Source of the DNA: Anaerosporomusa subterranea
Lineage (GTDB): Bacteria; Bacillota; Negativicutes; Sporomusales; Acetonemataceae
Direction: 5' to 3'
Length of the DNA stretch: 54,419 nt
Assembly: GCF_001611555.1 (NCBI RefSeq)
Contig: NZ_LSGP01000008.1
Coordinates: forward strand, 1-54,419
Part shown: positions 38,294-46,523 of the stretch, piece by piece
How the letters are laid out: each line of letters starts with the position of its first letter
Numbering within the stretch: position 1 is the stretch's first letter
Position numbers and translations under genes: made by a program
Notes under the pieces: model-generated
What the model was told of the DNA's origin: nothing
Database searches by the model: none
The model's input: the letters and a program-made list of their open reading frames with translations, nothing else

Positions 38294-39637
38294 ATGGGAA
38301 GATTATTTGGCACTGATGGCGTGCGCGGAGTCGCAAATTCTGAACTTACTCCGGAACTGGCATTTCGCCTGGGCCGGGCGGCAACATATCATTTTGGACA
38401 AGAACAGGCAAATCCGGTATTAATCATTGGACGTGACACACGCGTATCTGGGCAGATGTTAGAAGCAGCCTTAGCGGCTGGCATATGCTCTGCCGGCGGA
38501 CAGGCTATCCTCGTTGGCGTTGTACCAACACCGGCGGTCGCTTTTCTGACTCATCGCTTAGGCGCTCAAGCTGGGGTGGTTATCTCAGCTTCTCATAATC
38601 CTTTTCAGGATAACGGAATAAAGTTTTTTGCTCAGAATGGCTATAAATTGCCTGACTCTGTTGAAGATGAGTTGGAGGCGCTAGTACTGGCTGCTGCTGA
38701 CTCAATGCCTCGCCCTGCCGGCTCAGAGGTAGGACAGATTGTTTACCGCCCAGACTTAATCCAACAGTATATCGACTATGCAGTTGGGACTGTGACAGAG
38801 ACCTTCAAGAATCTGAAGATTGTCATCGACTGTGCTAACGGCGCGGCATTTGAAGCTGCTCCTAGTGTATACCGCCGATTAGGCGCAACCGTTGTTTCTT
38901 TGCATGACATGCCTGATGGCATCAATATTAATCATCACTGTGGTTCAACCCACATGGAGAGTTTGCAACAGGCTGTACTGCGGGAGAAAGCCGATCTGGG
39001 GATTGCCCATGATGGTGACGCCGACCGTTGCTTGTTTGTTGATGAGAAAGGCGAAATCGTGGATGGCGACCAGATGATGACTATCTGTGCCCTCGATTTT
39101 ATGCGTCAAGGAAAACTGAAAGACAACACACTTGTTGCGACTGTTATGAGTAATATCGGCCTGCATCAGGCAATGAAAAAAGCTGGCCTTAGAGTTGAAG
39201 TTACGGCTGTGGGTGACCGCTATGTGCTGGAAGCCATGCGGGCGAACGGCTTTTCGTTAGGTGGAGAGCAATCCGGTCATATCATCTTTGGTGAATACAG
39301 TACGACCGGCGATGGCATAGTTACTGCTTTGCAGGTGTTGTCCGCAGTGGTGCAATCAGGTAAGCCTATGTCAGAATTAGCGGCCCAAATGACTCGCTTT
39401 CCCCAACTCTTAGTCAATGTTAGGGTCAAAACTAAAAATGGCTGGCAAGAAAACCAAGCGATAGCCAACGCAATTCGCCAAGGTGAGGGTGAGTTGGGAG
39501 ATAACGGTCGGATCTTAGTCCGACCATCCGGAACTGAGCCATTAATCCGAGTAATGGCAGAAGAACCTGACCAAGTACAATTAGATCAGATAGTTAACAG
39601 GATTGCGTCAGTTATTCAACAGGAACAATCTCATTGA
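38294..39637 (+). CDS. glmM: Phosphoglucosamine mutase
   Basis: GlmM interconverts glucosamine-6-phosphate and glucosamine-1-phosphate on the way to UDP-GlcNAc and peptidoglycan. The 447-residue protein starts MGRLFGTDGVRGVANSEL. It has the phosphorylated Ser100 in ISASHNPF and the metal-binding HDGDADRC. The C-terminal RPSGTEPLIRVM binds phosphate. AAGGAG is seven bases before the ATG. In other Firmicutes, CdaA and GlmM interact physically. Confidence 0.97.
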   Translation: MGRLFGTDGVRGVANSELTPELAFRLGRAATYHFGQEQANPVLIIGRDTRVSGQMLEAALAAGICSAGGQAILVGVVPTPAVAFLTHRLGAQAGVVISASHNPFQDNGIKFFAQNGYKLPDSVEDELEALVLAAADSMPRPAGSEVGQIVYRPDLIQQYIDYAVGTVTETFKNLKIVIDCANGAAFEAAPSVYRRLGATVVSLHDMPDGININHHCGSTHMESLQQAVLREKADLGIAHDGDADRCLFVDEKGEIVDGDQMMTICALDFMRQGKLKDNTLVATVMSNIGLHQAMKKAGLRVEVTAVGDRYVLEAMRANGFSLGGEQSGHIIFGEYSTTGDGIVTALQVLSAVVQSGKPMSELAAQMTRFPQLLVNVRVKTKNGWQENQAIANAIRQGEGELGDNGRILVRPSGTEPLIRVMAEEPDQVQLDQIVNRIASVIQQEQSH

Positions 39638-39662
39638 CCAACTTGCCACAATCACTTACAAT
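39634..39662 (+). promoter_or_regulatory. Sigma-A promoter of glmS
   Basis: TTGACC (39634-39639) and TACAAT (39657-39662) are 17 bases apart, starting on the glmM stop codon. Transcription from here would start near 39669 and run through a hairpin and the ribozyme into glmS. Confidence 0.75.
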
Positions 39663-39675
39663 GAAGAATAGTACA

Positions 39676-39709
39676 ATGTAAGGGAGCGCGCTTTTGCGCT
39701 CCCTTACAT
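39676..39709 (+). terminator. Hairpin between glmM and the glmS ribozyme
   Basis: A perfect 14-bp stem (39676-39689 with 39696-39709) closes a 6-base GCTTTT loop. No T run follows. It may end glmM transcripts poorly, or cap the 5' end of the RNA made from the glmS promoter. Confidence 0.6.
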
Positions 39710-39777
39710 ATAGTAACTACTAAGCGAAGGAAGGTGAGACATGGATAAGTGTTAGTAATTTCGCTGAAACTAATTAA

Positions 39778-39905
39778 AGCGCTGGCGCTTGCCATTGGCA
39801 AGCAGACGAGGAAGAGGTTTATCGAGTAGTCGGCGGGTACCTCTCGGAACTGCGCAACCGTTAGCAACCGACAAAACCGGCAAGTGATTGCCGGGACAAA
39901 ACGCG
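39778..39905 (+). ncRNA. glmS self-cleaving ribozyme riboswitch
   Basis: The ribozyme cuts its own mRNA when glucosamine-6-phosphate binds, lowering GlmS synthesis. The sequence follows the known core: AGCGC at the cut site (expected between 39778 and 39779), a P2-like CTTGCC/GGCAAG hairpin at 39788-39802, GACGAGGAAGAGGTTTATCG, then GTCGGCGGGTACCTCTCGG and CGACAAAACCGGCAAGTG. The order and near identity of these blocks make the call firm. The exact 3' border is approximate. Confidence 0.95.
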
Positions 39906-39954
39906 TTGCAGCGCAAAAAATGGAAATATGTTACTGTCTAGGAGGTTTATACCT

Positions 39955-41784
39955 ATGTGTGGTATTGTTGGATATGTTGGCCCCAAACAGGCGGCTGATT
40001 TTTTACTAGAGGGCATGAGCAAGCTCGAATATAGAGGATACGACTCGGCTGGTATCGCGGTCTTTGACGGACAAACGATTGCGGTTCAAAAAAGTGTTGG
40101 TCGGCTAAATAACCTTGAAATGAAACTAGGATCGTCTCTGCCCAAAGGAAATATGGGCATTGGTCATACTCGATGGGCAACTCACGGCAGGCCGTCAGAT
40201 CTGAATTCGCATCCCCATACAGATTGCAGTGGCGACTTTGTCATCGTGCATAACGGCATTATCGAGAATTACCTGCATCTGAAAGAAGACCTGATTGCTA
40301 AAGGCCATGTATTTGCCTCTGAAACAGATACTGAAGTGGTAGCACACTTGTTGGAAGAGTGTTATCAGGGAGATTTTGAAGCCGCCGTCAAGAAGGTATT
40401 GACAATCATCGAAGGCTCCTATGCTTTAGTATTTATGTCTAAACACGATCCCGGCAAGATCATTTGCAGTAAACAAGATAATCCCTTAGTCATTGGCTTA
40501 GGTGAGGGTGAGAACTTTATTGCCTCAGACATTCCTGCCATCATCAACTATACAAGAAAGACGTATATCTTAAGTGATGGTGAAATGGCAATCGTGACCC
40601 CAGAATCTGTCTGGGTAATGAACCGCCAAGGCGTGCCGGTGAGCAAAAAAGTATTTGAAGTCAACTGGGATGCCGAAGCTGCTGAAAAAGGCGGCTACGA
40701 GCATTTTATGATCAAAGAGATTTATGAACAACCCAAAGCCATTCGTGAAACTATGAGCGGTCGTCTGGCTAAAGATGACAGCTCCATTATCTTTGACGAA
40801 CTAAAATGGACCAAAGATGACTTGGCAAACATTAATAAGATATTTATTATCGCTTGCGGTACGGCCTATCATGCCGGAATTGTCGGCAAATACTACCTAG
40901 AACAGTTAGCCCGGGTTCCGGTTGAAGTAGATATCGCTTCTGAGTTCCGCTATCGTTCACCGTTAGTGGATGAGAATACCTTAACCCTTGTGATCAGCCA
41001 ATCTGGTGAAACTAGCGACACCCTGGCGGCGTTAAAAGAAGCAAAACGCCTAGGAGCGAGAACCATAGCGATTACCAACGTGGTAGGATCCTCCATTGCC
41101 CGCGAAGCCGACCAAGTCATTTACACATGGGCTGGCCCGGAGATTGCGGTTGCCTCGACTAAAGCCTATACCACTCAGTTGGTCAGTGTATGCATGTTCG
41201 CTATCTATATTGCAGGCATGCGCGGCACTCTGCCTGTCGAAACAATTAAAACCTTAATCAGGGGCTTGCGGGAACTGCCCGCCCAAGCCCATGAACTGCT
41301 TGAGGATGTAGAGCCGATTAAAACATTTGCTCAACAATACGGCTTTGCTGAAGACGTTTTCTTCATCGGCAGATCGCTCGACTATGCGGTTGCACTGGAA
41401 GGCGCGCTAAAACTCAAAGAGATTTCTTATATACACGCCGAAGCCTATGCCGCCGGCGAGCTTAAGCACGGGACTCTGGCCTTGATCGTTGACGGCGTTC
41501 CTGTCATTGCCCTGGCAACACAGCATGATGTCTATGAGAAAACCCTCAGCAACATCAAGGAAGTCAAGGCTCGTGACGCTGTCGTTATCGGCATTGGTCT
41601 GAAGGGTGACAAACAGTTAGTTAAGTATGTTGATCATACTATCTATATTCCGGCGACAGAGAAATACCTCACTCCGATCTTGACCGTCATTCCGCTGCAA
41701 CTGTTAGCCTATTATGCTGCTGTAACGCGTGGCTGTGATGTTGATAAGCCGAGAAACTTGGCAAAGAGTGTAACAGTGGAATAA
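39955..41784 (+). CDS. glmS: Glutamine--fructose-6-phosphate aminotransferase
   Basis: GlmS makes glucosamine-6-phosphate from fructose-6-phosphate and glutamine, the first step to UDP-GlcNAc. The 609-residue protein begins MCGIVGYVGPKQAADFL, where Cys2 becomes the N-terminal nucleophile of the glutaminase domain. Two SIS sugar isomerase domains follow (ISQSGETSDTLAALKEAK in the first), and the end is DKPRNLAKSVTVE. AGGAGGT precedes the ATG. It is controlled by the upstream ribozyme. Confidence 0.98.
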   Translation: MCGIVGYVGPKQAADFLLEGMSKLEYRGYDSAGIAVFDGQTIAVQKSVGRLNNLEMKLGSSLPKGNMGIGHTRWATHGRPSDLNSHPHTDCSGDFVIVHNGIIENYLHLKEDLIAKGHVFASETDTEVVAHLLEECYQGDFEAAVKKVLTIIEGSYALVFMSKHDPGKIICSKQDNPLVIGLGEGENFIASDIPAIINYTRKTYILSDGEMAIVTPESVWVMNRQGVPVSKKVFEVNWDAEAAEKGGYEHFMIKEIYEQPKAIRETMSGRLAKDDSSIIFDELKWTKDDLANINKIFIIACGTAYHAGIVGKYYLEQLARVPVEVDIASEFRYRSPLVDENTLTLVISQSGETSDTLAALKEAKRLGARTIAITNVVGSSIAREADQVIYTWAGPEIAVASTKAYTTQLVSVCMFAIYIAGMRGTLPVETIKTLIRGLRELPAQAHELLEDVEPIKTFAQQYGFAEDVFFIGRSLDYAVALEGALKLKEISYIHAEAYAAGELKHGTLALIVDGVPVIALATQHDVYEKTLSNIKEVKARDAVVIGIGLKGDKQLVKYVDHTIYIPATEKYLTPILTVIPLQLLAYYAAVTRGCDVDKPRNLAKSVTVE

Positions 41785-41895
41785 GTATCTCAATACCATA
41801 TAAGGTAGAACTTGCTTAAAATAGATGGTGAATGGAAAGTAATTTCGAAAATATTCCACCAGCATTCCTAAAAGCATATTCCACCAGAAATAGAC

Positions 41896-41940
41896 AAACC
41901 CGTTCAACCTTACTTGATGTAGGGTGAACGGGTTTTTTAA
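41896..41940 (+). terminator. Terminator of glmS
   Basis: An 11-bp perfect stem, AAACCCGTTCA (41896-41906) with TGAACGGGTTT (41925-41935), continues after one mismatch with three more pairs. It ends in a run of six T. Confidence 0.9.
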
Positions 41941-42066
41941 CGGTAGCGCCATTAGTATTGACGCTTCTACTCATCCAATTGATATTGTTATTCTTCGCAT
42001 AAAAAAAATGAGTGTAAAGACCGGGATTGATCTGACGGGTATTACCCCAAAAAAGCAGATAGCATT

Positions 42067-42095
42067 AGATTTATTTGGAATTTTCAAATAAATCT
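42067..42095 (+). promoter_or_regulatory. Inverted repeat next to the CDGSH promoter
   Basis: A perfect 11-bp inverted repeat, AGATTTATTTG and CAAATAAATCT, has a 7-base centre. It ends one base before the -35 box of the CDGSH gene. It could be an operator or a terminator for upstream transcripts. I do not recognise the regulator. Confidence 0.55.
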
Positions 42096-42125
42096 TTGAC
42101 TAGTTAAATAGCCTTGTGCTAGTAT
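42096..42125 (+). promoter_or_regulatory. Promoter of the CDGSH protein gene
   Basis: TTGACT (42096-42101) and TAGTAT (42120-42125) are 18 bases apart, with an extended TGC before the -10. It lies 33 bases before the ATG. Confidence 0.7.
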
Positions 42126-42158
42126 GAAAATGGACAAAGAAGCAAAGGGGGAATAAAT

Positions 42159-42398
42159 ATGGAAAAACCAGTAATTGGCAAAAAAGAGCCTATTGCTGTT
42201 GAAGTTAAGAAGGGGGAAACCTATTATTGGTGTTCCTGCGGAAAAAGCTCTAAACAACCCTTTTGTGATGGATCACACCAGGGAACTTCATTTACTCCAT
42301 TAGCATTTACTGCCGAGAAAGATGAAACAGCTTATTTATGTGCATGTAAGTGTACTAAAAACCCTCCATTCTGTGATGGAACCCACAAGAGTCTTTAG
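42159..42398 (+). CDS. Small double CDGSH iron-sulfur protein
   Basis: The 79-residue protein has two CDGSH motifs, each expected to bind a 2Fe-2S cluster through three Cys and one His: Cys25, Cys27, Cys36, His40 and Cys61, Cys63, Cys72, His76. Such proteins transfer electrons or clusters; the partner here is unknown. It has its own promoter and an adjacent inverted repeat. AAAGGGGG precedes the ATG. Confidence 0.92.
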   Translation: MEKPVIGKKEPIAVEVKKGETYYWCSCGKSSKQPFCDGSHQGTSFTPLAFTAEKDETAYLCACKCTKNPPFCDGTHKSL

Positions 42399-42445
42399 TA
42401 GCAGATTAGTTTTGTAGAGAATAGCAAAGGGGCCGTGTTGAAACT

Positions 42446-42565
42446 TTAGTTTTGGCATGGCCCCTCTTCACGACCGCTGTGTGCTGCGCTAGCTTTGTTT
42501 GGCGATGGTTCTAGCGGATTACGCTCAACGTGAGGCGGATCATTACCTACAATACTTGAACTCAT
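42446..42565 (-). CDS. Possible small hydrophilic protein, 39 residues
   Basis: An open frame on the - strand reads MSSSIVGNDPPHVERNPLEP and ends REEGPCQN. GAGG lies about nine bases before the ATG. A 10-bp hairpin at 42428-42465 surrounds the stop and could terminate it. The composition is proline-rich and disordered, and I recognise no family. It could equally be chance in a non-coding gap. Confidence 0.3.
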   Translation of the reverse strand: MSSSIVGNDPPHVERNPLEPSPNKASAAHSGREEGPCQN

Positions 42566-42626
42566 CGAGCGATACCTCGCTGAAATGCCTATCAAGCTAG
42601 GCTGTTATGAATAGTGGAAAGCGCCA

Positions 42627-42652
42627 AAGCGGAGACCGGCTGGTCCCCGCTT
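42627..42652. terminator. Hairpin downstream of the first doxX gene
   Basis: The stem AAGCGG-a-GACC with GGTC-c-CCGCTT (one mismatch) closes a GGCT loop, about 33 bases beyond the doxX stop on the - strand. No clear T run is present, so termination is uncertain. Confidence 0.45.
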
Positions 42653-42684
42653 CAGGCATAATCCGACTTGTTTATTATGCCTTG

Positions 42685-43113
42685 TTATATTGCTTTATTA
42701 TCGTTCTTCTTGCTATTGAATTTAGAAAGCAGGGAGTCTAGTGAATATTCTCCACCGCCGCTTAATGCAAGGCATATCGCCATGGCTAACAGGACAAGCT
42801 CCAGCTCATATCCGGACGCCTTTCCAGAACCCAAAAGGCCAGCAGCCAATTTTACTTTAACAATCGCTCCAATCATCGTAGTTGCTAATAAAAAAGAAAT
42901 AATGCGTGTCCCAAGACCAGCAATTAGGGCTGTTCCTCCAGCCACTTCTAAAGTAGCTACGAAATAAGCCATAAATCCAGGCAACCCCATGCTGGCAAAC
43001 CAGCCTGCCACTTTTTCGATACCCGAATTAAATTTAGCCATACCGTGGGCCAAAAATACGATACCTAATACAACACGTAAAACCAGAATTCCGAGTTCTT
43101 GTTTCTTTAACAT
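42685..43113 (-). CDS. DoxX family membrane protein
   Basis: The 142-residue protein has four hydrophobic segments in the DoxX arrangement: GILVLRVVLGIVFLAHGMAK near the start, then three more helices ending about residue 120. A polar, lysine-rich tail follows. DoxX proteins are linked to quinone or thiol stress, but biochemical activity is poorly known. GGAGGT precedes the ATG. It lies downstream of the kinase gene on the same strand and may be served by that operon. Confidence 0.88.
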   Translation of the reverse strand: MLKKQELGILVLRVVLGIVFLAHGMAKFNSGIEKVAGWFASMGLPGFMAYFVATLEVAGGTALIAGLGTRIISFLLATTMIGAIVKVKLAAGLLGSGKASGYELELVLLAMAICLALSGGGEYSLDSLLSKFNSKKNDNKAI

Positions 43114-43193
43114 TTTTCTACCTCCGTGAATTGTAAATATTTATTAATGGTAATAAGCTCTTGTGTCGACCCGGTCATTGTCCATCTCTATAT

Positions 43194-44495
43194 TTACATG
43201 GGTATGCTTACCGCGAAGGTACTCCCTTTCCCCGGTTCGCTACTCACGGTTATTTTTCCATTGTGTGCCTCAACGATCCACTGCGCTATAGCTAGACCCA
43301 ACCCTGAACCAGAGGTATCACGGGAGCGGTTTTGATCAACGCGAAAAAAACGTTCGAAAATTTGTTGCTGATGTTCTGCCTCAATACCGACGCCGGTATC
43401 GCTTACACTGATACGAAACAGTGAGCCTGAATCGCTCTCTTCAACTGCTAAGGCTACGATGACAGTTCCCCCCCGGGGCGTATACTTAATTGAGTTGTCT
43501 ACTAAGATGGTTAACAGTTGGCTTAGGCGCTCCTTGTCTCCATAGATTGCATTTGCATGATATATTTGCAGGAAAAGCTGGATATTCTTTTCTTCAGCTG
43601 AAGGCTCAAGCATTCTTATAATTCGCTCGGCCTCAGGGGCAAAATCAAATCGCTCCTTGAATAGCTCTATCGCCCCAGCGTCAGCCCTTGCTAGGGTCAG
43701 TAAATCACTGACGATCCCTGTCATTTTATGGATCTCATCTTTCATATCCGCCAGAACCAATTGCGAAAAAGAGGACATTACGTTTTTATCATCACGTGCA
43801 ATGGCGTCCGCTGATGTACGCAGAACAGTTAATGGCGTGCGTAGTTCATGTGATGCGTCGGCTACAAACTCCCGCTGTCGGGAAAAGGAACGCTTAAGTG
43901 GAATCATTGTACGTCCAGCTAAAATATGTGCGGCTCCAGCCGCTACCAATAAAAAGACAAAGGAAATGCCAATAAGCACAGGGGTGGAATGCTGAATTAC
44001 GTTATAATAAGCTGTCACATCTTTACCGAAATACAGCGTTCCGATAAGCTGCTGATTTTCGTATATCCCACGTGCTGTCATGACTACCTTAATTTCCTGC
44101 CCGTTTTGCAATGAAGCGCTATAAGTTTCTGTCTGACCCTCTTTACTGCGCCATGTACGGATTTTCCCCAAAATAGTCTCTCTCATTTCTGGGAAAGGTT
44201 CCTGCGCACGCCATACGTTGCCTTTATCATCAAGAAGATAATAAAAGACAACTCCGCTAACGCTGCGTGCATCATAAATTTCTTTATCTGACTCTTGTTC
44301 AAGTTTGCCATTCTGCTTATACGATTCCAACTGTTTTTCAGCTTCCTTAAGACAAAGTTGGCGAACTTCTTCATTAAGCTCGTAGGATACCGCCCATGTT
44401 GATCCCAAGTAACTTACACCTGCAAATAAAATCAGGAAGCATGTGAAGATTGTCGTATATAGAAGCGTAAGTCGATTTCGTATCCTGGAAAACAT
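43194..44495 (-). CDS. Sensor histidine kinase
   Basis: The 433-residue membrane kinase has two membrane segments (about 10-32 and 171-193) around an outside sensor domain of roughly 140 residues. A HisKA domain with the phosphoacceptor His216 in DASHELRTPL follows, then an ATPase domain with VDNSIKYTPRGG, DTGVGI and SGSGLGLAI. The ATG at 44495 has GGAGGT before it. It starts one base after the response regulator stop, so the two form a pair. The signal is unknown. Confidence 0.93.
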   Translation of the reverse strand: MFSRIRNRLTLLYTTIFTCFLILFAGVSYLGSTWAVSYELNEEVRQLCLKEAEKQLESYKQNGKLEQESDKEIYDARSVSGVVFYYLLDDKGNVWRAQEPFPEMRETILGKIRTWRSKEGQTETYSASLQNGQEIKVVMTARGIYENQQLIGTLYFGKDVTAYYNVIQHSTPVLIGISFVFLLVAAGAAHILAGRTMIPLKRSFSRQREFVADASHELRTPLTVLRTSADAIARDDKNVMSSFSQLVLADMKDEIHKMTGIVSDLLTLARADAGAIELFKERFDFAPEAERIIRMLEPSAEEKNIQLFLQIYHANAIYGDKERLSQLLTILVDNSIKYTPRGGTVIVALAVEESDSGSLFRISVSDTGVGIEAEHQQQIFERFFRVDQNRSRDTSGSGLGLAIAQWIVEAHNGKITVSSEPGKGSTFAVSIPM

Positions 44496-44496
44496 G

Positions 44497-45168
44497 TTAT
44501 ACCTCCAGCTTATAGCCGACACCCCGGATGTTTTGGATTAGAATGCGTTCCCCCGGCAGGTGAAGTTTTCTCCGCAAGAGTCGGATAAATGCTTCCAAGT
44601 TATTGGAAGCAACTTCCGCTTCTAATCCCCAGATCCGGTCAATAATTATCTCCTTGGGTAATACTTGTCCACGGTTTTGAACCAGCAAATCGAGCAACTG
44701 AAATTCTCGGCCTGTGAGCTGAATTTCTCTACCATCCCTTTGGACAGTCTTAGCTGAGCGGTTAACAACAAGATCCCCAATAGTTATGATCTCATCGCGA
44801 AACTGGACACTGCCTCTTCTCCCTAACGCTCGAATACGCGCAAGAAGCTCTATAAAATCAAACGGTTTGACAACATAGTCATCCGCTCCCGTCTCCAAGC
44901 CCAGAACCTTGTCATCTACAGAATCCTTAGCTGTCAATAGAAGGATGCTGCCTTGGTATCCTTCTTTCCGGAGCCGTTTGCAGACTTCGATACCCGACTG
45001 GCCTGGCATCATCCAATCTAATACAATCACTTCATAGGCACCATGGGATGCATACTCATATGCTGTATCCCCTTGCTGGACCCAGTCGACCGGGATATTC
45101 TCATCATTTAGCATATGTGTTAATAAATTCCCTAGACGCCGATCATCCTCAGCGAGCAGAACACGCAC
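44497..45168 (-). CDS. OmpR/PhoB-family response regulator
   Basis: The 223-residue regulator has a receiver domain with the acidic pocket Asp8-Asp9, the phosphoacceptor Asp51 (VLDWMMPG) and Lys near 101 (VVKPFDF). A winged-helix DNA-binding domain follows, ending IRGVGYKLEV. It starts with GTG at 45168 after GAGGAGGA; the much longer open frame upstream overlaps the gap behind the NADH dehydrogenase and is not family-like. Confidence 0.94.
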   Translation of the reverse strand: MRVLLAEDDRRLGNLLTHMLNDENIPVDWVQQGDTAYEYASHGAYEVIVLDWMMPGQSGIEVCKRLRKEGYQGSILLLTAKDSVDDKVLGLETGADDYVVKPFDFIELLARIRALGRRGSVQFRDEIITIGDLVVNRSAKTVQRDGREIQLTGREFQLLDLLVQNRGQVLPKEIIIDRIWGLEAEVASNNLEAFIRLLRRKLHLPGERILIQNIRGVGYKLEV

Positions 45169-45290
45169 GCGATTTCCTCCTCTTTTATAGGTGTTACTTC
45201 CCTGCAACATCGTCAAGATGGATTTACAATATGTTGCACTGTTCTCTTTTGTTTCAGCCATAGTCGGAAAGAAATTCGGCGTGAATTGGG

Positions 45291-46523
45291 TTATTGTCGC
45301 GTAATAATTCTCGCTGCGCGTTCGTAAAACAAGTAATCCCAAATCCATTTCATAAATACTACCGCTCGATTACGAAAATCAACTAGTAGCCATATGTGTG
45401 CCAGAGACCAGAAAAGCCATGCCAAGAACCCCTTGAGTTTAATAGGCCCGATGTGAAGCACAGCAGCATTTCTACCAATAGTAGCCATATTGCCCACATC
45501 TTTAAATGCAAATTGGCCTAAGGGTTTCCCGCTTATCAGATTCAAAATATTATCAGCAGCTACGTCGGCCTGCTGAGTGGCAACAGGAGCAACCATGGGC
45601 AACGGTATTCCGTTTTGTTCGAAGTGCGCCGCATCACCGATAATGAAGACGTCTGGATAATCAGGGGCTTGAAGGTGTTCATTTACTATCGCCCTTTGCA
45701 GATGGTCTTGACGTATATTTAACTTATTTATTAAGTCACCAGCTCTTACACCGGCGGCCCAAATAACAGTGTGGGTATTAATAATTTCCCCACCTTTAAG
45801 AGATAGCTTCTCTCCATCAAAATCTGCCACCTGAACACCTAATCGAACTTGAACATTCTTTTTAGTTAAGGTATATACAGTTGCTTCACTCAAGTCATTA
45901 GGCATCGCCGCCAGTAACTTGTTCGTGGCCTCAACCAACACCACTCTGACTTGTTTGAAGTCAATATTACGATATTCCTTAGCCATAACATGATGAATTA
46001 GCTCTGACAAAGCACCGACTGCTTCCACACCCGTCGGCCCACCTCCGACAACGACAAAAGTAAGAAGTGCTCTCTGTTTATCCGGGTTATCCTCAAAGGA
46101 TGCTTCTTCAAATTTTCGTAGAATATGGTTTCGAATATTTACTGCTTCATCTAGGGTTTTTAGGCCATAGCTATATTCTTCGACACGTTTCATCCCAAAG
46201 TAATTTGTTGTCCCTCCGGTAGCCACTACGAGAAAGTCATAATTAGTAATACCATTTTTACCGATTACACGGCGAGTATTTAAATCGATATCAATTACTT
46301 CATCCATGTTAAATTGCACATTTTTTAGACCCTTTACAATTGCTCTGATTGGATAAGCAATATCGTCGACTGATAAGCCCGCAGTAGAAACTTGATAAAG
46401 CAGAGGTTGGAACAGATGATAGTTCCGTTTGTCTATAACTGTTACTTGAATATCTGAACGAGCTAGCGCTTTTGCAGCCCGAATTCCGCCAAATCCAGCG
46501 CCAATAATAACTACGTGCTTCAT
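45291..46523 (-). CDS. ndh: Type II NADH:quinone oxidoreductase (NDH-2)
   Basis: The enzyme passes electrons from NADH to quinone without pumping protons. The 410-residue protein has the FAD site VVIIGAGFGG (4-13), the NADH site VVVGGGPTGVE (157-167) and the IIGDAAHF segment. Its C-terminus is aromatic and amphipathic (FWSLAHIWLLVDFRNRAVVF), the usual membrane anchor. GAGGTG precedes the ATG. It lies 122 bases upstream of the response regulator gene on the same strand. Confidence 0.9.
   Translation of the reverse strand: MKHVVIIGAGFGGIRAAKALARSDIQVTVIDKRNYHLFQPLLYQVSTAGLSVDDIAYPIRAIVKGLKNVQFNMDEVIDIDLNTRRVIGKNGITNYDFLVVATGGTTNYFGMKRVEEYSYGLKTLDEAVNIRNHILRKFEEASFEDNPDKQRALLTFVVVGGGPTGVEAVGALSELIHHVMAKEYRNIDFKQVRVVLVEATNKLLAAMPNDLSEATVYTLTKKNVQVRLGVQVADFDGEKLSLKGGEIINTHTVIWAAGVRAGDLINKLNIRQDHLQRAIVNEHLQAPDYPDVFIIGDAAHFEQNGIPLPMVAPVATQQADVAADNILNLISGKPLGQFAFKDVGNMATIGRNAAVLHIGPIKLKGFLAWLFWSLAHIWLLVDFRNRAVVFMKWIWDYLFYERAARIITRQ

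Larger units (their letters stand above)
41785..42158 (+). other. 374-base gap between glmS and the CDGSH gene
   Basis: The gap contains the glmS terminator (41896-41940) and, before it, a 12-base direct repeat ATATTCCACCAG at 41851 and 41876. A 27-codon open frame at 42008-42091 has no ribosome site. The inverted repeat and promoter of the CDGSH gene lie at 42067-42125. No larger gene is seen. Confidence 0.5.

Noticed and set aside
41851-41887. 12-base direct repeat ATATTCCACCAG
   Set aside because: Only two copies, with no flanking element and no known role; it is too short to call a mobile-element scar.
42008-42091. 27-codon frame upstream of the CDGSH gene
   Set aside because: It has no ribosome site, and its end is inside the inverted repeat next to the CDGSH promoter. 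It may be a gene remnant but cannot be supported.
42479-42660. Insertion-sequence remnant between the CDGSH and doxX genes
   Set aside because: The stretch looks unlike its neighbours, but I found no transposase motif, terminal inverted repeats or target duplication.
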